Shown here one piece after another: positions 50,444-59,418 of a stretch of 64,000 nucleotides of DNA; within the stretch, counting starts at the first letter, position 1; every line of letters begins with the position of its first letter. A model generated the notes under the pieces. It worked only from the letters and a program-made list of their open reading frames with translations. It was not told the DNA's origin and searched no databases. The stretch comes from Bacillota bacterium (GTDB lineage Bacteria > Bacillota > Clostridia > Acetivibrionales > DTU013). Position numbers and translations under genes: made by a program. The stretch covers positions 1-64,000 of the forward strand of contig JAEXNT010000074.1 in assembly GCA_023439545.1 (NCBI GenBank), in the 5' to 3' direction.

Positions 50444-51703
50444 ATGATTCAGGCGCCAAAAGGTACCAGAGATATACTGCCTTCGGAGGTCTACAGGTGG
50501 CAGTTCGTGGGGAAGGCTTTCAAAAAGCTTTGCGACAGCTTTGGATATAAGGAGATAAGGATACCTGTATTTGAACATACGGAGTTGTTCCAGCGGGGAG
50601 TGGGAGATACAACCGACGTGGTCCAGAAAGAGATGTACACCTTTCAGGACAAGGGCGGCAGGAGCATAACGCTAAGGCCCGAGGGAACGGCCGGAATAGT
50701 CAGGAGCTATATAGAAAACGGCATGGCGTCGCTGCCGCAGCCTATTAAGCTGTTTTACGACATAACAGCCTACAGGTATGAAAACGTGCAGAAAGGCCGT
50801 TACAGAGAATTCCACCAGTTAGGAGTCGAGGCGTTCGGAGCTGCAGGTCCCGCTATCGACGTCGAGGTGATCAGCCTCCTTTATATGTTCTTCGAAAGGC
50901 TCGGGCTCAGGAAAACCGGGCTGAACATCAACAGCATAGGCTGCCCAAAATGCAGATCCGTCTATCACGAAAAGCTGAAGGAATATTTCAGGCCTCACCT
51001 TTCGGAGCTATGCGGCAACTGCAAGGAAAGATTTGAAAGAAATCCGCTGAGGCTGCTGGACTGCAAGGAAACGGGCTGCAGGAAGCTTGTTGCCAATGCA
51101 CCTTCGCTCCAGGATTATCTTTGCGACGAATGCCGCGGTCACTTTGAAGGACTCAAATCAGGTCTCGACAACCTGGGTATCGAATACAGCGTCGACCCGG
51201 GTATCGTGAGGGGATTGGATTATTATACGAGGACTGTGTTTGAATTCATTTCAGAAAACGTCGGCACTCAGGGCACAATCTGCGGAGGGGGCAGGTACGA
51301 TGGGCTCGTTGAGACCTGCGGAGGAGTCCCGACCCCCGGGATAGGCTTTGCGCTTGGAGTGGAAAGGCTTATGATGGAGCTGGACAGTCAGGGAATAGAC
51401 ATCGAAGAACCTCCGGCTCCGGAGCTGTATATCGCGACAATGGGACAGAAAGCGTCGGACTTTGCGCAGCAGCTGGTCTACAAGCTCAGGAAATGCAGCG
51501 TGGGCGCTGAGACGGACCTGATGTCGAGAAGCCTTAAAGCCCAGATGAAATATGCGGATAAAAAGGGATTTTCATACACCATCGTCCTGGGAGACGATGA
51601 AATAGATTCGGGCAAGGGCGTTCTGAAGGATATGAGGTCAGGGGATCAGAAGGATGTTAGTCTGGACTCGATACTCGACAGGTTGAGGAATCAGTGCAAG
51701 TGA
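50444..51703 (+). CDS. hisS: Histidine-tRNA ligase
   Basis: A 419-residue class II synthetase: IQAPKGTRDILPSEVYRW, motif 2 region RYENVQKGRYREFHQLGVEAFG, the His-specific RGLDYYTRTVFEF, motif 3 GIGFALGVERLMM, and a C-terminal anticodon-binding domain (LYIATMGQKASDFAQQL). Also visible is a Cys-rich insert (CGNCKERFERNP, CKETGC, CDECRGH), common in Firmicute HisRS. AAGGAGG sets ATG 50444; the frame is open from 50417. Controlled by the T-box upstream. Confidence 0.97.
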   Translation: MIQAPKGTRDILPSEVYRWQFVGKAFKKLCDSFGYKEIRIPVFEHTELFQRGVGDTTDVVQKEMYTFQDKGGRSITLRPEGTAGIVRSYIENGMASLPQPIKLFYDITAYRYENVQKGRYREFHQLGVEAFGAAGPAIDVEVISLLYMFFERLGLRKTGLNINSIGCPKCRSVYHEKLKEYFRPHLSELCGNCKERFERNPLRLLDCKETGCRKLVANAPSLQDYLCDECRGHFEGLKSGLDNLGIEYSVDPGIVRGLDYYTRTVFEFISENVGTQGTICGGGRYDGLVETCGGVPTPGIGFALGVERLMMELDSQGIDIEEPPAPELYIATMGQKASDFAQQLVYKLRKCSVGAETDLMSRSLKAQMKYADKKGFSYTIVLGDDEIDSGKGVLKDMRSGDQKDVSLDSILDRLRNQCK

Positions 51704-51755
51704 AACACATACCGGCGGTTAGGGGAAATACTGATAATAGCGTGAACCGCAGATA

Positions 51756-51797
51756 GGATGTTTAGCGCCGATGGCGCGGATTACTTCTAAAACATCC
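51756..51797 (+). promoter_or_regulatory. Nested-hairpin leader element, copy at aspS
   Basis: GGATGTTT (51756-51763) pairs with AAACATCC (51790-51797); inner hairpin GCGCC-GAT-GGCGC (51765-51777), then GGATTAC. It differs from the apt copy only in the inner loop and the CTTCT/CCTTT stretch, and again ends just before the ribosome site (AAGGGAGG). Confidence 0.6.
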
Positions 51798-51814
51798 AAG
51801 GGAGGAGAACATAT

Positions 51815-53605
51815 ATGGGAGAGACGATTTACGGACTGAAAAGGACACATAGGTGTACGGAGCTCAGTATTGCCGACGTCGGAAAAACAGTGACTGTCAT
51901 GGGGTGGGCTCACAAACGCAGGAACCTCGGAAGCCTGATATTTGTGGCGCTGAGGGATAGGACCGGAATACTCCAGGTCGTTTTCAACGGTACTGACGCA
52001 GGGGAATTGTTCAGTAAAGCAGAAACTATAAGAAATGAATATGTTCTTGCTGTGGTTGGCGAGGTGGCAAAAAGGACGCCCGAAAACGTCAACACCAGCA
52101 TGAAAACAGGCGAGATTGAGATTATAGCAAAAGAACTCAGGATATTGAGCGCGTCCGAGACGCCTCCGGTACAGATAGAGGAGGACTCGGATGTAAATGA
52201 AGTACTGAGGCTGAAGTACAGGTTCCTTGACCTCAGGAGACCGGACATGCAAGCCAATCTCATGCTGCGTCACAGGGTTGCCAAAATTGCCCGCGATTAT
52301 TATGACACAAACGGTTTTATCGAAATAGAAACTCCGATGCTGATAAAAAGCTCGCCCGAAGGCGCAAGGGACTACCTGGTACCAAGCAGGGTGCATCCGG
52401 GCAAGTTTTACGCACTTCCGCAGTCTCCGCAGCTTTTCAAGCAGCTGCTTATGGTGGCGGGATACGACCGCTACATGCAGATCACGAAATGCTTCAGAGA
52501 CGAGGATTTGAGGGCTGACAGGCAGCCTGAGTTCACACAGATCGACCTTGAAATGTCATTTGTCAATGTGGACGATGTGCTGGCCATAAATGAAGGCTTT
52601 ATTAAGAAAGCTTTCAAGGAAGCGCTCGATGTGGACATCGAAACGCCCTTCCAGAGGCTTACCTGGCAGGAGGCAATGGATCGTTTCGGCTCGGACAAAC
52701 CGGACATGAGGTTTGGGCTCGAGCTGGTCAACGTATCCGAGCTGGTAGAAAATTGCGGGTTTAAAGTATTCTCGGACGCAGTTAAAAATGGCGGCAGCGT
52801 TCGCGCAATAAATGCCAAGGGCTGCGCTAAATTCAGCAGAAGAGAGATCGACAGTCTGGTCGAACTCGTAAAAACATACAAGGCTAAGGGAATGGCCTGG
52901 ATCGCCGTTGAGGAGAACGAGCTTAAATCATCGATAACCAAGTTCTTCAGCGAGGATGAGATAAAAGCTCTGCTGGAAAGAACGAAGGCTGTGCCCGGCG
53001 ATCTGGTATGCTTTGTTGCAGATAGCAATAAAGTAGTTTTTGATTCTCTCGGAGCGCTCAGACTGGAGATAGCAAAGAGGCTGGATCTGCTCGATAGAAA
53101 AGAATTCAAGTTCCTGTGGGTCACCGAGTTCCCGCTGCTCGAGTACAGCGAGGAGGAACAGCGCTGGGTCGCCATGCATCATCCCTTTACCTCTCCGATG
53201 GATGAGGATCTTCAGTATCTCGAAAGCGATCCCGGCAGAGTTCGCGCTAAAGCGTACGATATAGTCCTCAACGGCACTGAGCTTGGCGGGGGCAGTATCA
53301 GAATCCATATGCAGGATTTGCAGTCGAGGATGTTCAAACTGCTCGGTTTTACGGAAGAAGAGGCGTGGGCGAAATTCGGCTACCTGCTGGAGGCCTTCAA
53401 ATACGGTGTACCACCTCACGGCGGCATGGCATACGGCCTTGACAGGATGATCATGCTTATGGCCGGCAAGGACAGCATAAGGGACGTTATTGCATTCCCG
53501 AAGGTACAGAATGCGTCTGACCTGATGACAAACGCGCCTGATGTCGTCGACCTGAAACAGCTGCAGGAACTGCATATCAGCGTGGCAGAACAGGAAGGAA
53601 AATAG
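51815..53605 (+). CDS. aspS: Aspartate-tRNA ligase
   Basis: A 596-residue bacterial-type AspRS. N-terminal OB fold (GKTVTVMGWAHKRRNLGSLIFVALRDRTGILQV), class II core (IETPMLIKSSPEGARDYLVPSR and FKQLLMVAGYDRYMQITKCFRDEDLRADRQPEFTQID), the GAD insertion (about residues 310-415), and motif 3 GGMAYGLDRMIMLMAG. ATG 51815 follows GGGAGG. No T-box is seen; instead the short nested-hairpin element precedes it. Whether the enzyme also charges tRNA-Asn cannot be read. Confidence 0.97.
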   Translation: MGETIYGLKRTHRCTELSIADVGKTVTVMGWAHKRRNLGSLIFVALRDRTGILQVVFNGTDAGELFSKAETIRNEYVLAVVGEVAKRTPENVNTSMKTGEIEIIAKELRILSASETPPVQIEEDSDVNEVLRLKYRFLDLRRPDMQANLMLRHRVAKIARDYYDTNGFIEIETPMLIKSSPEGARDYLVPSRVHPGKFYALPQSPQLFKQLLMVAGYDRYMQITKCFRDEDLRADRQPEFTQIDLEMSFVNVDDVLAINEGFIKKAFKEALDVDIETPFQRLTWQEAMDRFGSDKPDMRFGLELVNVSELVENCGFKVFSDAVKNGGSVRAINAKGCAKFSRREIDSLVELVKTYKAKGMAWIAVEENELKSSITKFFSEDEIKALLERTKAVPGDLVCFVADSNKVVFDSLGALRLEIAKRLDLLDRKEFKFLWVTEFPLLEYSEEEQRWVAMHHPFTSPMDEDLQYLESDPGRVRAKAYDIVLNGTELGGGSIRIHMQDLQSRMFKLLGFTEEEAWAKFGYLLEAFKYGVPPHGGMAYGLDRMIMLMAGKDSIRDVIAFPKVQNASDLMTNAPDVVDLKQLQELHISVAEQEGK

Positions 53606-53653
53606 AGGGATACCGATTGTGATAGCGCTTTGCCGCATATAGTGATATTATTT

Positions 53654-54328
53654 ATGTATCGTATTTTATCGGCGAAGGGGGAATACGCTACGGAAGAAAA
53701 GAGAAATACGGCGGAAGATGATGTAACACTGGCGAAAGATAATATAACTTCAGCGAAAGAAGCTTCGGCGAAAGAAACTTTGGCCAAAACGAAAAAAAAC
53801 GAAGCTATGGATTGGTTCATCCATATAGCGATAGCTGTTATACTCGGTGTTCTTATAGTAACGTTTGTCGCGCAAAGGACAATAGTTTATGATATTTCGA
53901 TGCAGCCTAACTTTGTGCAGGGAGACAACCTGCTGGTCGAAAAGCTCGGTTACAGGTTCGGGGATCTTCACAGAGGCGATATTGTTATAGTAAAAATGCC
54001 CGATTCGGATATAAAGCTTATAAAGCGTCTCGTTGCGGTCGAAGGAGACAGGGTGCAGGTCAAGGACGGCAAGCTCTATGTAAATGGGAAGCAATTCCTG
54101 ATAGGGCTGCCCGACGAGCCGGCGACGCCGGAAGGAGATATGCCGGAATATACTGACCTTACTCTGAAAAAAGGCGAAGTGTACGTGTTGGGCGATAACA
54201 GGCCATACAGCCGGGACTGCACTGAATTCGGGCCGATACAGAAGAATTGGATCGTGGGCAGGGCTATTTTCCGTTTTTACCCGTTCAGTAAATTCGGCCC
54301 GATTAAATACATCGGGGGATACAAGTAA
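53654..54328 (+). CDS. lepB: Signal peptidase I
   Basis: About 224 residues. A charged N-terminal region with repeated Ala-Lys-Glu/Asp/Thr words (residues about 12-50) precedes one membrane helix (DWFIHIAIAVILGVLIVTFVAQ). The type I signal peptidase boxes follow: YDISMQPNF (Ser nucleophile; Asn replaces the usual Thr), GDIVIVKMP, LIKRLVAVEGDRV (catalytic Lys) and GDNRPYSRDCTEFGPI. It removes signal peptides at the outer membrane face. The start is uncertain: ATG 53654 has a weak ribosome site, TTG 53630 and the inner ATG at MDWFIH are alternatives. Confidence 0.88.
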   Translation: MYRILSAKGEYATEEKRNTAEDDVTLAKDNITSAKEASAKETLAKTKKNEAMDWFIHIAIAVILGVLIVTFVAQRTIVYDISMQPNFVQGDNLLVEKLGYRFGDLHRGDIVIVKMPDSDIKLIKRLVAVEGDRVQVKDGKLYVNGKQFLIGLPDEPATPEGDMPEYTDLTLKKGEVYVLGDNRPYSRDCTEFGPIQKNWIVGRAIFRFYPFSKFGPIKYIGGYK

Positions 54329-54601
54329 AGCTGAATCTATATGCTCTCGAAGTGAAACTCCGCAATAGAAAACGATCGGCACAATATTAAACAGACAATC
54401 AACGCGAAACTCCGTAATATAACACTGTTGGCACAATATTGAGCGGTGATTTTTTTACAAAAAGAGTACTATTTATTATTCAAATGTTTTGTGCTAAGAT
54501 AAAAGGAATTCATGCTGGCAAGAGTATCAATGCGTTCTGTTGGTACTCTTTCTTTGGTAATAGGGGGGCAGCTTAAATACTGTTTTTGCGGTATTGACCA
54601 T

Positions 54602-57600
54602 ATGAGAAGACTTTTCCATGCAGGCCTGGACGTAGGCTCGACCACAGTGAAGCTTGCGGTTCTGGATAAAAACGACAGGATCCAATATAGTAAATACCAA
54701 AGACATTTTTCAGATATCAGGAAGACGATATATGAGCTTGTCGACGAGACTTGCCGTATGTTTGAGGGAGACGACCTGACCGTCACGCTGACAGGCTCGG
54801 GCGGCATTTCCGTTGCCCAGTGGATGGGACTGCCCTTCGAGCAGGAGGTTGTTGCTGCAACGGGCGCAATAAGGAGTCTGATACCTGAAACGGATGTAGC
54901 CATAGAACTTGGCGGAGAAGACGCCAAGATAACTTTTTTCAGGAGCGGCATAGAACAGCGTATGAACGGCACCTGTGCAGGCGGCACCGGTGCGTTCATC
55001 GACCAGATGGCGTCGCTGCTGCAGACCGATGCGGCTGGACTTAACAAGCTCGCTGAAGGCTATAAGGTAATATATCCCATAGCGGCCAGATGCGGCGTTT
55101 TTGCCAAAACCGACATACAGCCGCTTCTGAACGAGGGAGCGGCGAGAGAGGACATCGCGGCTTCGGTCTTCCAATCCGTAGTGAATCAGACAATAAGCGG
55201 ACTCGCGTGCGGCAGGCCGATAAGAGGCAATGTCGCATTTCTTGGGGGACCGCTGTTTTTCCTGCCCGAGCTCAGAAAAAGATTCATAGAAACGCTTGCG
55301 CTGGAAGACGATCAGGTCATATTCCCCGACAACTCGCAGCTTTTCGTTGCAGTAGGAGCTGCGCTGGCTTCAAAAGAGAAAAAGATAATGAGTTTTCAAA
55401 CTCTGAGAAACAAGCTCTTGGCAATCAATACCGTCACAGTGCACGAGGTGGAAAGATTAAACCCGCTTTTCAGAGATGAGATAGAGCTCGGCGAATTCAA
55501 CCGGAGACATTCCAGGCATCAGGTCAGGCGCAGGGAATTATCCTCTTGCAACGGACCCTGCTATCTTGGAATAGACGCAGGCTCGACTACTACAAAGCTC
55601 GCGCTCACCGACGGCGAGGGAGCCCTCATGTACTACCATTACGGAAGCAATAGGGGAAGCCCGTTGAAATCCGTTATCAAGGAAATGAAAAAGCTTTATT
55701 CATTGATGCCGTCAGGCGCGTATATTGCCAATTCCACGGTGACAGGCTACGGAGAAGGGCTGATTAAAGCAGCGCTTCAAGTCGATCTCGGAGAGGTCGA
55801 AACGATTGCGCATTACAAAGCGGCTGAGCATTTCCTGCCAGGGGTCGATTTCATTCTGGATATCGGCGGGCAGGACATGAAATGCATGCAGATCAAAGAC
55901 GGCGTCATAGATAACATAATGCTGAACGAAGCGTGCTCTTCCGGCTGCGGTTCGTTCATAGAGACCTTTGCGTCCTCGTTGAACATGAGCGTTGAAGATT
56001 TTGCCAGGGAGGCGCTGCTGGCGCAGAAGCCTGTTGACCTCGGTTCGCGCTGTACCGTGTTCATAAATTCGCGAGTCAAGCAGGCCCAGAAGGAAGGCGC
56101 ATCTATAGGCGACATTTCTGCAGGGCTGTCATATTCGGTCATCAAGAATGCTCTTATGAAGGTAATAAAAATAAGGGACCCCAAACAGCTCGGTAAAAAA
56201 ATAATCGTACAGGGTGGAACCTTTTACAACACCGCAGTCCTGAGGAGCTTTGAGATAATTTCAGGCAGGGAAGCCGTAAGGCCCGATATTGCGGGCATAA
56301 TGGGAGCATTCGGAGCCGCGCTGATATCACGCGAGCGCTGCACGGCAGAACATAAGAGCTGTATCATGGGCTTGTCCGATCTGGAAAGTTTCCAGACGGA
56401 GATCACTATGAAACGCTGCGGCAAGTGCAGTAACAATTGTCTTTTGACAATTAACAATTTTACGGACGGCAGGGTGTTCATATCGGGCAACCGGTGCGAA
56501 AGAGGTGCGGGCGCTGAAATCCGCAAGGATAATGCTCCGAACCTGTTCGATTACAAATACAAGCTTATAACCTCGTACAAACCGCTTGAGGAGAAGGCCG
56601 CGGTACGAGGTACGATAGGTATCCCCAGAGTTTTGAACATGTACGAGAACTATCCGTTCTGGCACACGTTCTTCACGGAACTGAAATTCAGGGTGGTTTT
56701 GTCTCCGCGTTCATCCAGAAGGATATATGAGCTAGGTATAGAGACAATGCCATCCGAATCGGTGTGCTACCCGGCAAAGCTTGTGCACGGGCACATTATG
56801 AGCCTTGTGCAGAGCGGGATAAAGAATATTTTTTATCCCTGCCTGCCGTACGAACGCAAGGAAGACGGAAACGCGGACAATTGCTATAATTGTCCGATCG
56901 TCACTTCGTATTCAGAAGTCATAAAGGGCAATGTGGACGTTTTGAAGGAAATGGGCATCAACTACATGAATCCGTTTTTGCCATATTATGATAAAAAGAG
57001 GCTTGGCGAGAGGCTTTACGAAGAACTCAGGGGCTTCGGACTGAAAAAGTCTGAAATAAAAAAGGCTGTGGACAAGGCTTGGGCCGAGGATGAGCACTTC
57101 AAAGCAGAAATAAGAAAAAAAGGCGAAGAGATCGTGGCAGAGCTTGAAAAAACGGGCGGCAAAGGGATAGTACTTGCAGGCCGTCCTTATCATATAGATC
57201 CTGAAATCAACCACGGCTTGCCGAACCTTATAACAGAATTCGGAATGGCTGTTTTGACCGAGGATTCGGTGGCCCATCTGGATAAAAGCTGCAGGCCGCT
57301 CAGAGTCGTAGACCAGTGGATGTATCATACGCGGCTCTATTCGGCGGCGTCCTTCGTCGGGGCCAGACCCAACCTCGAACTTGTCCAGCTCAACTCCTTC
57401 GGCTGTGGCCTCGACGCCGTCACGACCGATCAGGTGCAGGAAATAATGCACACGGCGGGAAAGATATATACGGTTCTTAAAATAGATGAAATAAGCAACC
57501 TCGGGGCAGCAAGGATTCGCCTGCGTTCGCTCAAAGCCGCAATGGAGGAACGCGGCAGGAACGGTTATTCGACAGGTGGCAGCAGCGGTTATGCGACAGG

Positions 57601-58930
57601 CGGCAGCGGGTACAAGTACGAAAAAACACCCTTCACTGAAGATATGAGGAAGAGGCATACGATCCTTGCGCCACAGATGTCTCCCATACATTTTCAGTTT
57701 ATTGAGACGGCGTTCAGGGAGGCCGGTTACAATCTCGAAATATTGCCTTCCGTCGACAGAGGCGCGGTCGATGAGGGACTGAAGCATGTCAATAACGATG
57801 CGTGCTATCCGTCCATACTTACCACCGGACAGCTGATTGAAGCTCTGAAATCCGGCAGGTACGATCTTGATAACGTATCGCTTATTATATCGCAGACGGG
57901 CGGTGGCTGCAGGGCTACCAACTATATAGGCTTTATCAGAAAAGCATTGAAGGATGCGGGTTTCGAGCAAATTCCGGTCATTTCGCTCAATGCTCTCGGC
58001 ATGGAGAGCAATCCAGGCTTCAGGATAACAAGGAGTCTGCTTAACAAAGCGCTGATCGCATTGGTATATGGGGACCTTCTGATGAGGGTGCTGTACAGGG
58101 TAAGGCCTTATGAAAAGATAAGCGGTTCCGCAAACCTGCTTTATGAAGGCTGGGTCCAACGCTGCCAGGAATCGGTCAGGAGCGGCAGGCACAGCGAGTT
58201 CAGACGCAATATAAAAGGTATAGTTGAGGATTTCGATAACCTTGAACTCGAGAACATCGAAAAGCCTCGCGTAGGGCTCGTAGGCGAAATACTCGTCAAG
58301 TTCCATCCGACCGCGAACAACGACGTCGTGGATGTAGTGGAAAAAGAGGGCGCGGAAGCCGTTATGCCGGACCTGATAGACTTTTTCCTGTACTGTGCGT
58401 ACGGTTCCAATTTCAAATACAGGTACCTTGCCGATACACTTAAGAGTAAGGTCGTTAACAACCTTGCAATAGCCGGCATTGAATATTACAGGCGGTATAT
58501 GAAAAAAGCGCTTGCTTCAAGCAAACGCTTCGAGCCTCCGTCAACGATCTACAAGCTTGCTGCGAAGGCTTCAAAGGTTTTGTCCCTCGGTAACTGCACC
58601 GGTGAAGGCTGGTTCCTGACTGCCGAAATGATAGAACTGATCGGCGAAGGAGCGGCAAATATAGTATGCATGCAGCCGTTCGCGTGCCTGCCGAACCATG
58701 TTACCGGAAAGGGTATGATCAAGGCGCTGAAAAAGGAATTCCCCAAGGCCAATATAGTGCCGGTGGACTATGATCCGGGAGCAAGCGAAGTCAACCAGCT
58801 GAACAGGATCAAGCTGATGCTTGCCGCAGCCTTCAGGAACATGAAGGATGGAGAGCCCGGCAGCAAGGAAAGCACCGAAGAAAAGGACTATGCGATCAAC
58901 GCAAGGCCCGGAACCGAATTGAACGTATGA
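54602..58930 (+). CDS. 2-hydroxyacyl-CoA dehydratase activase-like giant protein (BcrAD/BadFG-DUF2229)
   Basis: About 1442 residues with two ASKHA ATPase modules. First: HAGLDVGSTTVKLAVLD, CAGGTGAFIDQM and AARCGVFAKTDIQPLL. Second: GIDAGSTTTKLALTD, CSSGCGSFIETF and GSRCTVFINSRVKQAQKEG. The Cys in the CxxG and RC-VF motifs match the bridging [4Fe-4S] ligands of HgdC-type activators. A DUF2229 region follows (GIPRVLNMYENYPFWHTFF, SVCYPAKLVHGHI), then a dehydratase-subunit-like part with AGRPYHIDPEINHG. A Gly/Ser/Tyr-rich linker interrupts it near residue 1005. True substrates of these fused proteins are unknown. ATG 54602 aligns with family starts; ATG 54512, with AAAAGGA upstream, is an alternative. 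Confidence 0.85.
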   Translation: MRRLFHAGLDVGSTTVKLAVLDKNDRIQYSKYQRHFSDIRKTIYELVDETCRMFEGDDLTVTLTGSGGISVAQWMGLPFEQEVVAATGAIRSLIPETDVAIELGGEDAKITFFRSGIEQRMNGTCAGGTGAFIDQMASLLQTDAAGLNKLAEGYKVIYPIAARCGVFAKTDIQPLLNEGAAREDIAASVFQSVVNQTISGLACGRPIRGNVAFLGGPLFFLPELRKRFIETLALEDDQVIFPDNSQLFVAVGAALASKEKKIMSFQTLRNKLLAINTVTVHEVERLNPLFRDEIELGEFNRRHSRHQVRRRELSSCNGPCYLGIDAGSTTTKLALTDGEGALMYYHYGSNRGSPLKSVIKEMKKLYSLMPSGAYIANSTVTGYGEGLIKAALQVDLGEVETIAHYKAAEHFLPGVDFILDIGGQDMKCMQIKDGVIDNIMLNEACSSGCGSFIETFASSLNMSVEDFAREALLAQKPVDLGSRCTVFINSRVKQAQKEGASIGDISAGLSYSVIKNALMKVIKIRDPKQLGKKIIVQGGTFYNTAVLRSFEIISGREAVRPDIAGIMGAFGAALISRERCTAEHKSCIMGLSDLESFQTEITMKRCGKCSNNCLLTINNFTDGRVFISGNRCERGAGAEIRKDNAPNLFDYKYKLITSYKPLEEKAAVRGTIGIPRVLNMYENYPFWHTFFTELKFRVVLSPRSSRRIYELGIETMPSESVCYPAKLVHGHIMSLVQSGIKNIFYPCLPYERKEDGNADNCYNCPIVTSYSEVIKGNVDVLKEMGINYMNPFLPYYDKKRLGERLYEELRGFGLKKSEIKKAVDKAWAEDEHFKAEIRKKGEEIVAELEKTGGKGIVLAGRPYHIDPEINHGLPNLITEFGMAVLTEDSVAHLDKSCRPLRVVDQWMYHTRLYSAASFVGARPNLELVQLNSFGCGLDAVTTDQVQEIMHTAGKIYTVLKIDEISNLGAARIRLRSLKAAMEERGRNGYSTGGSSGYATGGSGYKYEKTPFTEDMRKRHTILAPQMSPIHFQFIETAFREAGYNLEILPSVDRGAVDEGLKHVNNDACYPSILTTGQLIEALKSGRYDLDNVSLIISQTGGGCRATNYIGFIRKALKDAGFEQIPVISLNALGMESNPGFRITRSLLNKALIALVYGDLLMRVLYRVRPYEKISGSANLLYEGWVQRCQESVRSGRHSEFRRNIKGIVEDFDNLELENIEKPRVGLVGEILVKFHPTANNDVVDVVEKEGAEAVMPDLIDFFLYCAYGSNFKYRYLADTLKSKVVNNLAIAGIEYYRRYMKKALASSKRFEPPSTIYKLAAKASKVLSLGNCTGEGWFLTAEMIELIGEGAANIVCMQPFACLPNHVTGKGMIKALKKEFPKANIVPVDYDPGASEVNQLNRIKLMLAAAFRNMKDGEPGSKESTEEKDYAINARPGTELNV

Positions 58931-58974
58931 TTGTTATGGTGTCATATATGTGAACAATTGTCGGAGGGTTGGTA

Positions 58975-59001
58975 ATGAAATTGGTTATTGACATAAAATA
59001 A
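58975..59001 (+). other. Tiny 8-codon ORF with strong ribosome site
   Basis: TCGGAGGG is followed by ATGAAATTGGTTATTGAC and two more codons, then TAA. It is ended by the terminator at 59007. Either a leader peptide-like ORF or the remaining start of a deleted gene; no product can be claimed. Confidence 0.2.
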
Positions 59002-59006
59002 AAAAT

Positions 59007-59028
59007 GCCCGGGTAACCGGGCTTTTTT
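59007..59028 (+). terminator. Rho-independent terminator
   Basis: GCCCGG-GTAA-CCGGGC with a TTTTTT run, after the giant activase gene. Confidence 0.9.
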
Positions 59029-59055
59029 AATCCATGGAACACTGTGAAGTCTTGT

Positions 59056-59093
59056 TCAAAAATCTCAGGTGCTCAATGAGCTTGAGTTTTTTA
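59056..59093. terminator. Probable terminator, possibly bidirectional
   Basis: CTCAGGTGCTCA and TGAGCTTGAG form an imperfect stem with T-run on the plus side and an A-run (T-run on the minus strand) on the left. It lies right after the stop of the minus-strand small gene. Confidence 0.55.
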
Positions 59094-59225
59094 TTATCTG
59101 AAACCTTTCTTTTTCTTCATTCCAGCCATCTTTTTATTGTGTTTCTTGATAGAAACGCTCATTGCCAGTGCAAATAATGCAAAAACAACGATAGTCCCCA
59201 ATACGAAAATATACTGTAAAGGCAT
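59094..59225 (-). CDS. Small single-helix membrane protein (43 aa)
   Basis: MPLQYIFVLGTIVVFALFAL is followed by AMSVSIKKHNKKMAGMKKKK and GFR, then stop. One N-terminal membrane helix and a strongly basic tail, so the tail should face the cytoplasm. AAAGGG about nine bases upstream on the minus strand. Divergent from spoIIP and ended by the hairpin at 59056. I do not recognise a family; the hydrophobic-plus-basic layout and flanking signals support a real gene. Confidence 0.55.
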   Translation of the reverse strand: MPLQYIFVLGTIVVFALFALAMSVSIKKHNKKMAGMKKKKGFR

Positions 59226-59418
59226 CTGATTTAACCCTTTCTATATGGATTTTGACATAACAATTATATATGGTCACCGCTGCAAAAAGCAAGTTGAATA
59301 TATGAATTTATTTTTATTACCTAAACTTGTCATAATGTACCCAGCCGAAGGAATAGGATTTTATATAACTTTACCGATCAAAAGCCAAGCTGCTGTTCTG
59401 CAGCAATTCGGAGGAAAA

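Noticed and set aside
56912..58306. 464-codon minus-strand ORF inside the activase gene
   Set aside because: Antisense shadow of a well-conserved gene; no start signals and no recognisable domain.
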